Program-made: the position numbers and the translations under genes | Part shown: positions 1-9,124 of the stretch, piece by piece | How positions within the stretch are numbered: the stretch's first letter is position 1 | Layout: every line of letters begins with the position of its first letter | The notes under the pieces: model-generated | What the model was told of the DNA's origin: nothing | The model's database searches: none | What the model saw: only the letters and a program-made list of their open reading frames with translations | DNA from: Bacteroides sp. | Lineage (GTDB): Bacteria; Bacteroidota; Bacteroidia; Bacteroidales; Bacteroidaceae | Assembly (NCBI GenBank): GCA_019416685.1 | Contig: DXWV01000065.1 | Location: 1 to 53,002, forward strand | DNA: 53,002 bases | Direction of reading: 5' to 3'

Positions 1-14
1 ACATTATTATTTAT

Positions 15-22
15 TACTTTTG
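15..22 (+). promoter_or_regulatory. -7 promoter box of the nqr operon
   Basis: The octamer TACTTTTG fits the Bacteroides -7 consensus TAnnTTTG and ends 35 bases before the nqrA start. The matching -33 element would lie at or outside the window edge, so only half of the promoter is visible. Confidence 0.5.
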
Positions 23-57
23 CGGGCAAATTATGAAACCATTATTTTATATAACAC

Positions 58-1407
58 ATGGCAAATGTAATAAAGTTACGTAAAGGCCTTGACATCAACC
101 TGAAAGGCAAAGCTGCTGAAGAGATAGCTGCAGTGAAGGAGCCGGGATTTTACGGACTCGTACCCGACGACTTTCCTGGAGTGACCCCTAAAGTAGTAGT
201 CAAAGAGCAGGAATATGTGATGGCTGGAGGACCCTTGTTTATCGACAAGAATCATCCTGAAGTGAAATTTGTTTCGCCCGTTAGCGGCGTGGTAACAAGC
301 GTGGAACGCGGTGATCGCCGTAAGGTGATGAGTATCGTTGTGGAAGCCGCTGCAGAGCAGGACTACGAAGAGTTCGGCAAGCAGAATGTTGCCCAGCTTA
401 ATGCTGACCAGGTGAAGGAGTTGTTGCTGCAGGCAGGTATGTTCGCTTTCATTAAGCAACGTCCCTACGATGTGATTGCCGATCCGACTGTTGCCCCCAA
501 AGCAATTTTCGTTTCTGCATTCGACAGTAATCCATTGGCTCCTGAATTTGAATTCGCACTCAAAGGAGAAGAAACTAACTTCCAGACGGGTCTCGATGCA
601 TTAGCCAAGATGGCTAAAACTTATCTCGGCATTAGTGTGAAACAGAAATCAGCAGTCTTGACACAGGCGAAGAATGTTACTATCACCGCTTTCGACGGAC
701 CAAACCCCGCCGGAAATGTAGGTGTGCAGATCAACCATGTTGCTCCCATAGTAAAAGGTGAAACTGTATGGACCATTGACCCGCAAGCTGTGATCTTCAT
801 CGGACGACTGATGAATACAGGACGCGTAGACATGACTCGCACTGTTGCCGTAACTGGTTCTGAAGTACTGAAACCAACTTATTGTAAGTTGCGTGTAGGT
901 GCTTTGCTGACTAATGTCTTTGCCGGAAACGTAACAAAAGATAAAGAATTACGCTATATCAGTGGCAATGTGTTGACTGGTAAGCTGGTATCTCCGAATG
1001 GCTTTCTTGGCGCTTTCCATAGCCAGGTAACGGTTATTCCCGAAGGCAATGATATCCACGAAATGCTGGGATGGATCATGCCACGTTTCAACCACTTCAG
1101 TGTACACCGTTCTTACTTCAGCTGGTTAATGGCTAAGAAAGAATATACGATGGATGCACGTATCAAGGGGGGGGAACGTCATATGATTATGTCCGGCGAA
1201 TACGATAAAGTATTCCCGATGGACATCTTGCCAGAGTTCCTTATCAAGGCAATCATTGCTCAGGATATCGACCGCATGGAAGCACTTGGTATCTACGAAG
1301 TAGCTCCCGAAGACTTTGCTCTGTGTGAGTTTGTAGATTCTTCCAAACTGGAGCTGCAACACATTGTTCGCCTCGGACTGGATATGCTCCGTGCTGAAAT
1401 GATGTAA
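58..1407 (+). CDS. nqrA: Na+-translocating NADH:quinone reductase subunit A
   Basis: NqrA is the large peripheral subunit of the sodium-pumping NADH:ubiquinone/menaquinone reductase and lies on the cytoplasmic face of the complex. The 449-residue product has the family's usual length, no membrane segment, and the typical start MANVIKLRKGLDINLKGKA, followed by a biotinyl/lipoyl-like beta domain (about residues 40-95). It opens a six-gene run in the canonical order A-B-C-D-E-F, which makes the assignment firm. An ATG start follows a TAnnTTTG promoter box. Nothing is odd apart from a G8 run near position 1168, a plausible slippage or sequencing-error site, although the frame is intact here. Confidence 0.97.
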   Translation: MANVIKLRKGLDINLKGKAAEEIAAVKEPGFYGLVPDDFPGVTPKVVVKEQEYVMAGGPLFIDKNHPEVKFVSPVSGVVTSVERGDRRKVMSIVVEAAAEQDYEEFGKQNVAQLNADQVKELLLQAGMFAFIKQRPYDVIADPTVAPKAIFVSAFDSNPLAPEFEFALKGEETNFQTGLDALAKMAKTYLGISVKQKSAVLTQAKNVTITAFDGPNPAGNVGVQINHVAPIVKGETVWTIDPQAVIFIGRLMNTGRVDMTRTVAVTGSEVLKPTYCKLRVGALLTNVFAGNVTKDKELRYISGNVLTGKLVSPNGFLGAFHSQVTVIPEGNDIHEMLGWIMPRFNHFSVHRSYFSWLMAKKEYTMDARIKGGERHMIMSGEYDKVFPMDILPEFLIKAIIAQDIDRMEALGIYEVAPEDFALCEFVDSSKLELQHIVRLGLDMLRAEMM

Positions 1408-1459
1408 GCATTGAGGTATCAGATAGTAATTAGTAAATAGATAAATAGTAAATATATTA

Positions 1460-2638
1460 ATGAAAGCGTTAAGAAATTATCTCGACAAGATAAAGCCGAA
1501 CTTTGAAGAGGGCGGCAAATACCACGCGTTTCGTTCGGTGTTTGATGGTTTCGAAACATTCTTGTTCGTCCCCAGCACCACTTCGAAAACGGGAACGCAT
1601 ATTCACGATGCGATTGACAGTAAGCGTATAATGTCGATTGTGGTTATTGCGTTGATGCCGGCTTTGCTGTTCGGTATGTATAACGTAGGTTATCAGCATT
1701 TCACTCATACAGGAGGCGAAGGCAGTTTTCTGGAAATGTTTGCCTATGGATTTCTGGCTGTATTGCCTAAAATTATAGTATCTTATGTAGTCGGTCTAGG
1801 TATCGAGTTTGTTATAGCACAATGGAAAAAAGAAGAGATTCAGGAAGGTTTTCTGGTTTCGGGTATGCTCATCCCGATGATTGTGCCGGTTGACTGCCCA
1901 CTTTGGATTCTGGCCGTTGCAACTGCATTTGCTGTGATCTTTGCAAAAGAAGTGTTTGGTGGTACGGGTATGAACGTGTTCAACGTTGCTCTTGTGACCC
2001 GTGCATTCCTGTTCTTTGCATATCCGACTAAGATGTCTGGTGATGCCGTTTGGGTATCCGGACAGAGCATCTTGGGTATAGGTCAGAATGTAGACGGATT
2101 GACTGCCGCTACTTCACTTGGTGTAGCTTCTACTGCATTGGCTCCTGATGGTTATCCTCCATTCTCATGGGATATGGTAACCGGTCTTATTCCGGGATCT
2201 ATCGGTGAGACAAGCGTCATTGCCATTGCACTAGGGGCTATCTTGCTGTTATGGACAGGTATCGCAAGCTGGAAAACTATGTTTTCTGTATTCGTTGGCG
2301 GCGCTTTTATGGGTTGGATATTCAATGTTGCAGGTCCTGACACTGCTATGGCTCATATGCCTTGGTATGAACATCTTGTATTGGGTGGTTTCTGCTTTGG
2401 TGCTGTATTTATGGCTACCGACCCTGTAACTTCCTCCCGTACGGAAACAGGTAAATATATTTTTGGATTCCTTATCGGTGCTATGGCTATCATAATCCGT
2501 GTGCTCAATCCAGGATACCCCGAAGGTATGATGCTTGCTATTTTGTTGATGAATATCTTTGCACCGCTGATTGACTATTGTATTGTACAGAGCAACATCG
2601 GTCGCCGCGAGAAACGTACTGTTAAGTCTAACAATTAA
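1460..2638 (+). CDS. nqrB: Na+-NQR subunit B, integral membrane flavoprotein
   Basis: NqrB carries riboflavin and a covalently bound FMN and forms part of the sodium path across the inner membrane. The 392-residue protein has a soluble N-terminus followed by many hydrophobic helices. The segment GLTAATSLG places a threonine (about T218) where Vibrio NqrB attaches FMN through a phosphoester bond; this is a family-based inference. It lies 52 bases after nqrA and 15 bases before nqrC, consistent with a single transcript. Confidence 0.97.
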   Translation: MKALRNYLDKIKPNFEEGGKYHAFRSVFDGFETFLFVPSTTSKTGTHIHDAIDSKRIMSIVVIALMPALLFGMYNVGYQHFTHTGGEGSFLEMFAYGFLAVLPKIIVSYVVGLGIEFVIAQWKKEEIQEGFLVSGMLIPMIVPVDCPLWILAVATAFAVIFAKEVFGGTGMNVFNVALVTRAFLFFAYPTKMSGDAVWVSGQSILGIGQNVDGLTAATSLGVASTALAPDGYPPFSWDMVTGLIPGSIGETSVIAIALGAILLLWTGIASWKTMFSVFVGGAFMGWIFNVAGPDTAMAHMPWYEHLVLGGFCFGAVFMATDPVTSSRTETGKYIFGFLIGAMAIIIRVLNPGYPEGMMLAILLMNIFAPLIDYCIVQSNIGRREKRTVKSNN

Positions 2639-2653
2639 AACCGAACGAAAACA

Positions 2654-3343
2654 ATGAATACAAATAGTAATACCTATACTATCATTTATGCTTCGGTAAT
2701 GGTTGTTATCGTAGCATTCCTTCTGGCTTTTGTTTCTGCTTCTCTGAAACCGACGCAGGAAAAAAATGAAGAGCTGGATAAAATGAAACAGATTCTGGCT
2801 GCATTGAATGTTGATACGAAAGGTCAGGATGCAGAAGATCTGTATAAAAAATATGTGAAGTCAGACGAAATTCTGAACGCCAGTGGAGAGGTTGTTTCCG
2901 AGAATGGTGGTTTTGCAATCGACATGGCTGTTGAAATGTCTAAGCCGGCTGCAGAGCGTCAACTTCCGCTGTATGTTTGTGATGTTGACGGACAAACTAA
3001 ATACGTAATTCCTTTGTCGGGAGCCGGACTTTGGGGACCAATCTGGGGCTATGTAGGTTTGAACGAAGACAAGGATACAGTTTATGGTGTGTATTTCTCT
3101 CATGCAAGTGAAACTCCGGGACTGGGAGCTGAGATTGCAACCCCTGCTTTCCAGAAAGAGTTTGATGGCAAGAAAGTGATGAAAGATGGACAGATTGCCC
3201 TTGCAGTTGAGAAGAATGGTAAAGTTACTGACCCTGCTTATCAGGTAGATGGTATCTCAGGTGGTACAATCACTTCTAAAGGTGTAGACGATATGATTAA
3301 GAACTGCCTGGGTCAGTACAATAAATTTTTAACTAATAAATAA
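2654..3343 (+). CDS. nqrC: Na+-NQR subunit C, FMN-binding
   Basis: NqrC is anchored by one N-terminal helix (residues about 8-30) and holds FMN covalently on a threonine in its periplasmic domain. The flavinylation motif SGGTITS is visible near the C-terminus with the candidate residue T205. Length 229 is close to the family norm of about 250. The modification is normally made by ApbE, which is not encoded in this window. The gene sits between nqrB and nqrD in the standard order. Confidence 0.97.
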   Translation: MNTNSNTYTIIYASVMVVIVAFLLAFVSASLKPTQEKNEELDKMKQILAALNVDTKGQDAEDLYKKYVKSDEILNASGEVVSENGGFAIDMAVEMSKPAAERQLPLYVCDVDGQTKYVIPLSGAGLWGPIWGYVGLNEDKDTVYGVYFSHASETPGLGAEIATPAFQKEFDGKKVMKDGQIALAVEKNGKVTDPAYQVDGISGGTITSKGVDDMIKNCLGQYNKFLTNK

Positions 3344-3348
3344 GGAGG
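3342..3348 (+). promoter_or_regulatory. Strong Shine-Dalgarno before nqrD
   Basis: AAGGAGG stands 11 bases before the nqrD ATG. Such a complete anti-16S match is unusual in this window, where most genes have only A-rich upstream sequence. Confidence 0.5.
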
Positions 3349-3359
3349 AACGATAGAAT

Positions 3360-3992
3360 ATGAGCCAATTATTTTCTAAAAAGAATAAAGAAGTATTCTT
3401 TGCTCCGCTGGGAATCGACAATCCGGTAACCGTACAGGTACTTGGTATTTGTTCGGCACTGGCGGTAACAGCCAAATTGGAACCGGCTATCGTGATGGGA
3501 CTGTCAGTGACAGTGATTACAGCTTTTGCCAATGTCGTTATTTCATTGCTGAGAAAGACAATCCCTAATCGTATCCGTATTATTGTTCAGTTGGTGGTAG
3601 TAGCTGCATTGGTTACTATTGTTAGCGAGATATTGAAAGCATTTGCTTATGATGTGAGTGTTCAGCTTTCTGTTTATGTGGGTCTGATTATTACCAACTG
3701 TATCCTGATGGGACGTCTTGAAGCTTTCGCCATGCAGAACGGTCCGTGGGAGTCATGCCTGGATGGTATAGGTAACGGACTTGGATACGCTAAGATTCTG
3801 ATTATTGTAGCTTTCTTCCGTGAGCTGCTGGGTTCGGGCACTTTGCTGAATTTCCGTATTATTCCGGAGTCATTCTACAAGATGGGTTACTTAAACAATG
3901 GGCTGATGTTAATGCCTCCTATGGCATTGATTATCTGTGCTTGTATCATCTGGTATCAGCGTGCGAAACATAAAGAATTGCAAGAATCATGA
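3360..3992 (+). CDS. nqrD: Na+-NQR subunit D, membrane subunit
   Basis: NqrD is a small six-helix membrane subunit that pairs with NqrE; together they bind an intramembrane 2Fe-2S cluster in the solved Vibrio complex. The 210-residue product is almost wholly hydrophobic with the family segments IVMGLSVTVITAFAN and CILMGRLEAFAM; the cysteine of NCILMGRLEA is the expected cluster-ligand region. An ATG start follows a strong AAGGAGG. Its TGA stop lies inside the left arm of a long inverted repeat that separates it from nqrE. Confidence 0.97.
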   Translation: MSQLFSKKNKEVFFAPLGIDNPVTVQVLGICSALAVTAKLEPAIVMGLSVTVITAFANVVISLLRKTIPNRIRIIVQLVVVAALVTIVSEILKAFAYDVSVQLSVYVGLIITNCILMGRLEAFAMQNGPWESCLDGIGNGLGYAKILIIVAFFRELLGSGTLLNFRIIPESFYKMGYLNNGLMLMPPMALIICACIIWYQRAKHKELQES

Positions 3993-4091
3993 TTTATGAA
4001 TTATGATTTATGCCGTGCGAAGTATATGCCGTATACATAGATCATATCCTAATTCTAAAATCATAACTTGGAATTCATAATTCATAAATCA
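3990..4091. repeat. Intergenic long inverted repeat (element 1, within nqr operon)
   Basis: A 15-base perfect arm at 3990-4004 (TGATTTATGAATTAT) pairs with 4077-4091. Both arms are flanked by further related units of the ATTTATGA type, so the real hairpin is longer and imperfect. It includes the nqrD stop codon and fills the 114-base nqrD-nqrE gap, the longest gap in the operon. It resembles seven other elements in this window. Confidence 0.75.
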
Positions 4092-4106
4092 GAAATTATA
4101 AATCAA

Positions 4107-4733
4107 ATGGATCAATTATTAAGTTTATTCGTCCGCTCCATATTTGTGGACAATATGATATTCGCCTTCTTCCTGGGTATGTGTTCTTACCTGGCTGTAT
4201 CGAAGAATGTGAAAACTGCTGTAGGTCTGGGTATTGCGGTAACTTTCGTATTGGTGGTTACGCTTCCTGTGAACTACTTGCTCCAAACAAAGGTGCTGGC
4301 TGCCAATGCTATCATCGAAGGTGTCGATCTTAGCTTCCTTAGTTTTATTCTCTTTATTGCCGTTATTGCCGGTATTGTGCAGTTGGTAGAAATGGTGGTA
4401 GAGCGTTTTGCCCCCTCACTGTATGCCTCTCTGGGTATCTTCCTTCCACTGATTGCCGTGAACTGTGCTATCATGGGTGCTTCGCTGTTCATGCAGCAGA
4501 GAATTACAATGGACCCTGCCAATCCGCAGGCTATCACAGGTGTGGGTAGTGCAGTGGTTTATGCCTTAGGTTCCGGCATCGGTTGGTTGCTTGCAATCGT
4601 CGGTCTGGCTGCTATCCGCGAAAAGATGGCTTACTCTGATGTTCCCGCTCCACTACGTGGTCTGGGTATTACGTTTATCACTGTAGGACTGATGGCAATG
4701 GCTTTTATGTGTTTCTCTGGATTGAAATTATAA
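4107..4733 (+). CDS. nqrE: Na+-NQR subunit E, membrane subunit
   Basis: NqrE is the partner of NqrD in the membrane core of the sodium pump. The 208-residue hydrophobic protein begins MDQLLSLFVRSIFVDNMIFA, typical of the family, and contains VNCAIMGASLF, which mirrors the cysteine region of NqrD. An upstream in-frame ATG at 4068 would add 13 residues encoded by the inverted repeat and is rejected; the start at 4107 matches family length. It is followed 22 bases later by nqrF. Confidence 0.96.
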   Translation: MDQLLSLFVRSIFVDNMIFAFFLGMCSYLAVSKNVKTAVGLGIAVTFVLVVTLPVNYLLQTKVLAANAIIEGVDLSFLSFILFIAVIAGIVQLVEMVVERFAPSLYASLGIFLPLIAVNCAIMGASLFMQQRITMDPANPQAITGVGSAVVYALGSGIGWLLAIVGLAAIREKMAYSDVPAPLRGLGITFITVGLMAMAFMCFSGLKL

Positions 4734-4755
4734 CTAAAGTAAAAAGAATAATACA

Positions 4756-6027
4756 ATGACGTCTTTAATATTAGCGAGTATCGGAGTATTCCTTGGAGTG
4801 ATTCTCCTGCTTGTCATTATACTGCTCGTTGCGAAGGGGTATCTGACTCCTTCGGGCGAGGTTACGATTACGATGAACGGCGAACAACAACTGAAAACAT
4901 CTCCCGGTGGTACACTGCTGGGTACGCTGTCTGCCAACGATGTGTTCCTTTCATCGGCTTGTGGTGGTAAAGGTTCTTGCGGACAGTGCCGTTGTCAAGT
5001 ACTTGAAGGAGGAGGAGAGATCCTTCCTACTGAAACCGGATTCTTTTCTCGTAAACAACAAGCTGACCACTGGCGTCTGGGTTGCCAGGTAAAAGTGAAA
5101 CAGGATATGTCTATCAAGATTGACGAGTCAATTCTGGGAGTGAAAGAGTGGGAGTGCGAGGTTATCTCAAACAAGAACGTAGCTACTTTTATCAAAGAGT
5201 TTATCGTAGCTTTGCCGAAGGGCGAACACATGGACTTTGTTCCGGGTTCTTATGCACAGATCAAGATTCCTAAATTTTCAATGGATTATAATAAAGACAT
5301 TGATAAAAGCCTGATAGGTGATGAATATTTGCCAGCTTGGGAAAAGTTTGGTCTTATGGGACTCAAATGTAAGAACGACGAAGAGACCATTCGTGCTTAC
5401 TCTATGGCCAACTATCCGGCTGAGGGCGATCGTATCATGTTGACTGTTCGTATTGCTACACCTCCTTTCAAACCGAAAGATCAAGGTCCTGGATTTATGG
5501 ATGTAATGCCGGGTATTGCCTCTTCTTATATCTTCACACTGAAACCTGGTGACAAGGTAATCATGAGCGGTCCTTATGGAGACTTCCACCCGATATTTGA
5601 TTCTAAGAACGAAATGATGTGGATTGGTGGTGGTGCCGGTATGGCTCCGTTGCGTGCACAAATCATGCACCTGACCAAGACACTGCATACAACAGATCGT
5701 ATCATGAACTACTTCTACGGTGCACGAGCATTGAATGAAGTGTTCTATCTGGAAGACTTCCTGCAGATTGAAAAAGACTTTCCGAACTTCAAGTTCCATC
5801 TGGCTCTTGACCGTCCTGATCCTGCAGCAGATGCAGCAGGTGTCAGCTACACAGCAGGTTTTGTTCATGAAGTAATTTATGAGACTTACCTGAAGAATCA
5901 CGAAGCACCTGAAGATATTGAATACTACATGTGTGGTCCTGGCCCGATGTCTAAAGCCGTTGAGAAGATGCTCGATAGCCTGGGTGTACCGGCTAAGAAT
6001 CTGATGTTCGATAATTTCGGAGCATAA
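4756..6027 (+). CDS. nqrF: Na+-NQR subunit F, NADH dehydrogenase with 2Fe-2S and FAD
   Basis: NqrF takes electrons from NADH through FAD to a 2Fe-2S cluster and on into the pump. Domain order in the 423 residues: N-terminal membrane anchor (about 3-26), ferredoxin domain with the cysteine cluster CGGKGSCGQCRC and a distal LGCQ, then a ferredoxin-reductase-like domain with RAYSMANYP for FAD and GGGAGMAPLRAQ for the nucleotide. All expected ligands are present. It closes the nqr operon; a long inverted repeat follows. Confidence 0.98.
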   Translation: MTSLILASIGVFLGVILLLVIILLVAKGYLTPSGEVTITMNGEQQLKTSPGGTLLGTLSANDVFLSSACGGKGSCGQCRCQVLEGGGEILPTETGFFSRKQQADHWRLGCQVKVKQDMSIKIDESILGVKEWECEVISNKNVATFIKEFIVALPKGEHMDFVPGSYAQIKIPKFSMDYNKDIDKSLIGDEYLPAWEKFGLMGLKCKNDEETIRAYSMANYPAEGDRIMLTVRIATPPFKPKDQGPGFMDVMPGIASSYIFTLKPGDKVIMSGPYGDFHPIFDSKNEMMWIGGGAGMAPLRAQIMHLTKTLHTTDRIMNYFYGARALNEVFYLEDFLQIEKDFPNFKFHLALDRPDPAADAAGVSYTAGFVHEVIYETYLKNHEAPEDIEYYMCGPGPMSKAVEKMLDSLGVPAKNLMFDNFGA

Positions 6028-6040
6028 GGAAAGCGCTGAA

Positions 6041-6149
6041 ATTTACGATTAGACGATTTACAATTTACGATTGGAGTTAGTTATAGTTATTGATTTTAAG
6101 GAATCATAGTAAACTTTAATCGTAAATCGTAAATCGTCTAATCGTAAAT
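6041..6149. repeat. Intergenic long inverted repeat (element 2)
   Basis: Arms 6041-6072 and 6118-6149 match at 31 of 32 positions and are made of a repeated ATTTACGATT-like unit, with a 45-base loop. It lies between nqrF and the helicase gene and could end nqr transcription, but it lacks a clear T-run on the nqr strand. Confidence 0.85.
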
Positions 6150-6154
6150 CTCCC

Positions 6155-6162
6155 TATCTTTG
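6155..6162 (+). promoter_or_regulatory. -7 promoter box of the DEAD-box helicase gene
   Basis: TATCTTTG fits the Bacteroides -7 consensus and ends only 7 bases before the helicase ATG, so the transcript should be leaderless or nearly so. The region where a -33 element would lie is inside the inverted repeat. Confidence 0.65.
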
Positions 6163-6169
6163 TGCCATT

Positions 6170-7501
6170 ATGATACAAAAAAATGAATTGATACAAGCTG
6201 TGCTGCACAATCTGAAGATTGAAGCACTGAATCCTATGCAAGAAGCTGCGCTGGATGCTGCTTCCGAAGAAAAAGACGTAATATTGCTTTCACCTACCGG
6301 ATCGGGCAAGACACTAGCCTTTCTGTTGCCTCTGCTTTTATCTCTGAAACCGGATGATAATACAATACAAGTACTGATTCTCGTACCTTCGCGGGAACTG
6401 GCCTTGCAGATAGACTCTGTATTCAAGGCCATGAATACCTCCTGGAAAACTTGCTGCTGCTATGGTGGTCACCCTATCAGTGAAGAGAAAAAGAGTATTC
6501 AAGGTAATCACCCTGCAATCATTATCGGTACGCCGGGACGTATAACAGATCACTTTGCCAAAGGGAATTTCAATCCCGGTACAATCCATACACTTATTAT
6601 TGATGAGTTTGATAAGTCTCTCGAATTTGGTTTCCATGATGAGATGGCTGAGATTATCACTCAGCTGCCCGGACTAAAGAAGCGGGTATTACTCTCTGCA
6701 ACGGATGCCGAAGAAATCCCACAGTTCACTGGACTGAACCGTACTGTTAAACTGAATTTTCTGCCAAATACTCCTGCAGAAACACCGCGACTGACCTTAA
6801 TGAAAGTCATCTCTCCTACAAAAGATAAGATTGATACACTCTACAAGTTACTTTGTACCCTGGGAAGTAGTTCCAGTATTGTTTTTTGCAATCATCGGGA
6901 TGCGGTGGACCGTGTGAGTACACTACTTATAGAAAAGGGGATGTATAACGAACACTTTCATGGTGGTATGGAACAGCCCGACCGTGAGCGTGCGCTTTAT
7001 AAATTCCGTAACGGAAGTTGTCATGTACTTGTCTCCACCGATCTTGCTGCCCGTGGATTGGATATTCCGGAAGTAGAGCACATTATCCACTATCATATGC
7101 CTGTGAACGAAGAAGCCTTTACTCATCGAAACGGGCGTACAGCTCGTTGGGATGCTACCGGGACCTCTTATCTCATTTTGGGCACAGAAGAAGAAGTTCC
7201 GGAATATATTCCCTTAAATATCAGAATATACGAACTACCGGAACAAGCTCCGCGTCCTTCAAAACCACTTTGGGTTACCTTATATATTGGTAAAGGGAAA
7301 AAGGATAAACTCAGCCGGATAGATATTGCCGGGTTCTTGTATAAGAAAGGTAATCTGTCTCGTGAAGATGTGGGAGCAATTGATGTCAAAGAGCATTATG
7401 CTTTTGTTGCTATTCGTCGTGGAAAGGTGAAACAACTATTGACTCTTATCCGGGGAGAAAAGATAAAAGGAATGAAAACCGTTATTGAAGAAGCCGATTA
7501 A
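6170..7501 (+). CDS. DEAD-box ATP-dependent RNA helicase, DbpA-like
   Basis: This is a superfamily 2 RNA helicase. In the 443 residues one sees motif I SPTGSGKT (41-48), Ia PSRELA (73-78), GTPGR, motif II as DEFD (145-148) instead of DEAD, motif III SAT (176-178), then STDLAARGLD and HRNGRTAR in the second RecA domain. The last 75 residues (WVTLYIGKGKKDKLSRIDIAG onward) resemble the DbpA RNA-binding domain, which in E. coli targets 23S rRNA hairpin 92, so a role in large-subunit assembly is likely. It appears monocistronic with its own promoter. Confidence 0.93.
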   Translation: MIQKNELIQAVLHNLKIEALNPMQEAALDAASEEKDVILLSPTGSGKTLAFLLPLLLSLKPDDNTIQVLILVPSRELALQIDSVFKAMNTSWKTCCCYGGHPISEEKKSIQGNHPAIIIGTPGRITDHFAKGNFNPGTIHTLIIDEFDKSLEFGFHDEMAEIITQLPGLKKRVLLSATDAEEIPQFTGLNRTVKLNFLPNTPAETPRLTLMKVISPTKDKIDTLYKLLCTLGSSSSIVFCNHRDAVDRVSTLLIEKGMYNEHFHGGMEQPDRERALYKFRNGSCHVLVSTDLAARGLDIPEVEHIIHYHMPVNEEAFTHRNGRTARWDATGTSYLILGTEEEVPEYIPLNIRIYELPEQAPRPSKPLWVTLYIGKGKKDKLSRIDIAGFLYKKGNLSREDVGAIDVKEHYAFVAIRRGKVKQLLTLIRGEKIKGMKTVIEEAD

Positions 7502-7600
7502 TTATCCGTTTAGCGATTGGGGAAACAGGTTCATTGTCGAACGATTTTTGAGTGTATTTCACCATAGAGGCATAGAAGGCACAAAGTTTTAATCGTTGAT

Positions 7601-7688
7601 GAAACGTGGATTAACGCAGAATTCTAAGACTGTGGATTTTTATTTATATTTGTTTCCCTTTGCGAAAATCTGCGTTCATCTGCGTTTC
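7601..7688. repeat. Intergenic inverted repeat (element 3)
   Basis: The segment 7601-7622 (starting GAAACGTGGATTAACGCAGA) pairs imperfectly with 7667-7688 (AATCTGCGTTCATCTGCGTT and on). Roughly 18 of 22 positions match after one gap. Both arms are made of a CTGCGTT-like unit. Confidence 0.6.
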
Positions 7689-7747
7689 AATAAATCATGC
7701 TTGTCGTACCTCCCCGTGCGGGAAGCGCTCATTTTTGATTAAATATG

Positions 7748-7767
7748 AATATCCTCCGGAGGATATT
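7748..7767. repeat. 20-base perfect palindrome
   Basis: AATATCCTCCGGAGGATATT is its own reverse complement. It stands about 220 bases before the serC promoter region with no neighbouring gene edge. It could be a protein-binding site or a short cruciform; nothing in the sequence decides. Confidence 0.6.
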
Positions 7768-7967
7768 TCCCCTTTCTTTTATATCATAAATATTCATTTT
7801 ATATCCTTTTTACTTTCAGTCTTTAAGTAAAAAATCTCCCATACTATTACTTTATTCTTTATGCTTGTTCTTGATATCTATACATGACAAAATGGTGCAT
7901 ATATCCTGCATAAACCAATAAAAAGTAAGATAAATCAGCAAACCGAATGTGATTTTATAATGAAAGA

Positions 7968-7998
7968 TTTGTTTTACGGAAATAATTCCGTAATTTCG
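7968..7998 (+). promoter_or_regulatory. Probable promoter of serC operon
   Basis: TTTG at 7968-7971 and TAATTTCG at 7991-7998 (one mismatch to TAnnTTTG) are separated by 19 bases, the expected spacing for Bacteroides -33/-7 elements. The serC ATG is 52 bases downstream. Confidence 0.6.
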
Positions 7999-8050
7999 CA
8001 ATGTCAAAAGACACAAAGTAACGAAATGTTAAACCAAAAACAAACTTCAA

Positions 8051-9118
8051 ATGAAAAAGCATAATTTCAATGCAGGACCTTCTATTCTTCCGCGTGAGGT
8101 GATTGAGGATACAGCGAAGGCTATTTTAGATTTCAATGGCTCCGGTCTCTCACTGATGGAAATAAGCCACCGTGCTAAGGACTTCCAACCTGTGGTTGAT
8201 GAAGCCATAGCACTATTCAAGGAATTACTTAACATCCCCGAAGGGTATTCGGTATTGTTCCTGGGTGGTGGTGCCAGTATGGAGTTCTGCATGGTACCTT
8301 ACAATTTCCTGGAGAAGAAGGCTGCTTATTTGAATACCGGCGTATGGGCCAAAAAAGCAATGAAAGAAGCCAAAGCTTTTGGTGAAGTTGTAGAAGTTGC
8401 CTCTTCTGCCGAAGCTACCTATACATATATTCCGAAAGATTATACCGTTCCGGCTGATGCTGATTATTTCCACATTACTACCAACAACACTATTTATGGT
8501 ACTGAACTGAAAGAAGATCTTAACTCTCCGGTTCCGATGGTTGCCGATATGTCTTCCGATATTTTCTCTCGTCCTATTGACGTATCGAAATATATCTGTA
8601 TTTATGGTGGCGCACAAAAAAATCTGGCACCTGCAGGTGTTACTTTTGTAATTGTGAAGAACGATGCATTAGGTAAAGTATCACGTTACATCCCTTCAAT
8701 GCTGAATTATCAGACACATGTAGACAATGGTTCTATGTTCAACACTCCTCCGGTAGTGCCTATCTATGCTGCACTGCAAACATTGCGTTGGATCAAAGCA
8801 CAGGGCGGTGTGAAAGAAATGGAACGCCGTGCTACCGAAAAAGCCGATATGCTGTATGCTGAAATCGACCGTAATAAGATGTTCGTAGGAACTGCTGTTA
8901 AAGAAGACCGTTCACGTATGAATATCTGCTTCGTAATGGCTCCTGAATACAAAGACCTGGAAGCTGACTTCATGAAGTTTGCTACTGAAAGAGGTATGGT
9001 AGGTATTAAGGGACACCGTTCTGTAGGTGGTTTCCGCGCATCATGCTACAATGCTCTGCCTAAAGAAAGCGTACAGGCATTGATTGACTGCATGCAGGAA
9101 TTTGAGAAACTTCATTAA
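8051..9118 (+). CDS. serC: Phosphoserine aminotransferase
   Basis: SerC transfers the amino group of glutamate to 3-phosphohydroxypyruvate to make phosphoserine (serine synthesis; also a PLP-biosynthesis step in some bacteria). The 355-residue product starts MKKHNFNAGPSILPREV, contains FLGGGASMEF near residue 75, and carries the PLP lysine in YGGAQKNLAPAG. Length is normal. It is followed by serA and a DUF1015 gene on the same strand, a grouping that supports serine biosynthesis. Confidence 0.97.
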   Translation: MKKHNFNAGPSILPREVIEDTAKAILDFNGSGLSLMEISHRAKDFQPVVDEAIALFKELLNIPEGYSVLFLGGGASMEFCMVPYNFLEKKAAYLNTGVWAKKAMKEAKAFGEVVEVASSAEATYTYIPKDYTVPADADYFHITTNNTIYGTELKEDLNSPVPMVADMSSDIFSRPIDVSKYICIYGGAQKNLAPAGVTFVIVKNDALGKVSRYIPSMLNYQTHVDNGSMFNTPPVVPIYAALQTLRWIKAQGGVKEMERRATEKADMLYAEIDRNKMFVGTAVKEDRSRMNICFVMAPEYKDLEADFMKFATERGMVGIKGHRSVGGFRASCYNALPKESVQALIDCMQEFEKLH

Positions 9119-9124
9119 TATTCT

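Larger units (their letters stand above)
7502..8050. other. Long intergenic region between helicase and serC
   Basis: No convincing gene is seen in these 549 bases. They hold a decayed inverted repeat of CTGCGT-type units (7601-7688), a 20-base perfect palindrome (7748-7767), AT-rich sequence, and the serC promoter at the right end. Confidence 0.6.

Noticed and set aside
5278..5901. 207-codon minus-strand frame
   Set aside because: Antisense within nqrF, which has all cofactor motifs; a shadow frame.
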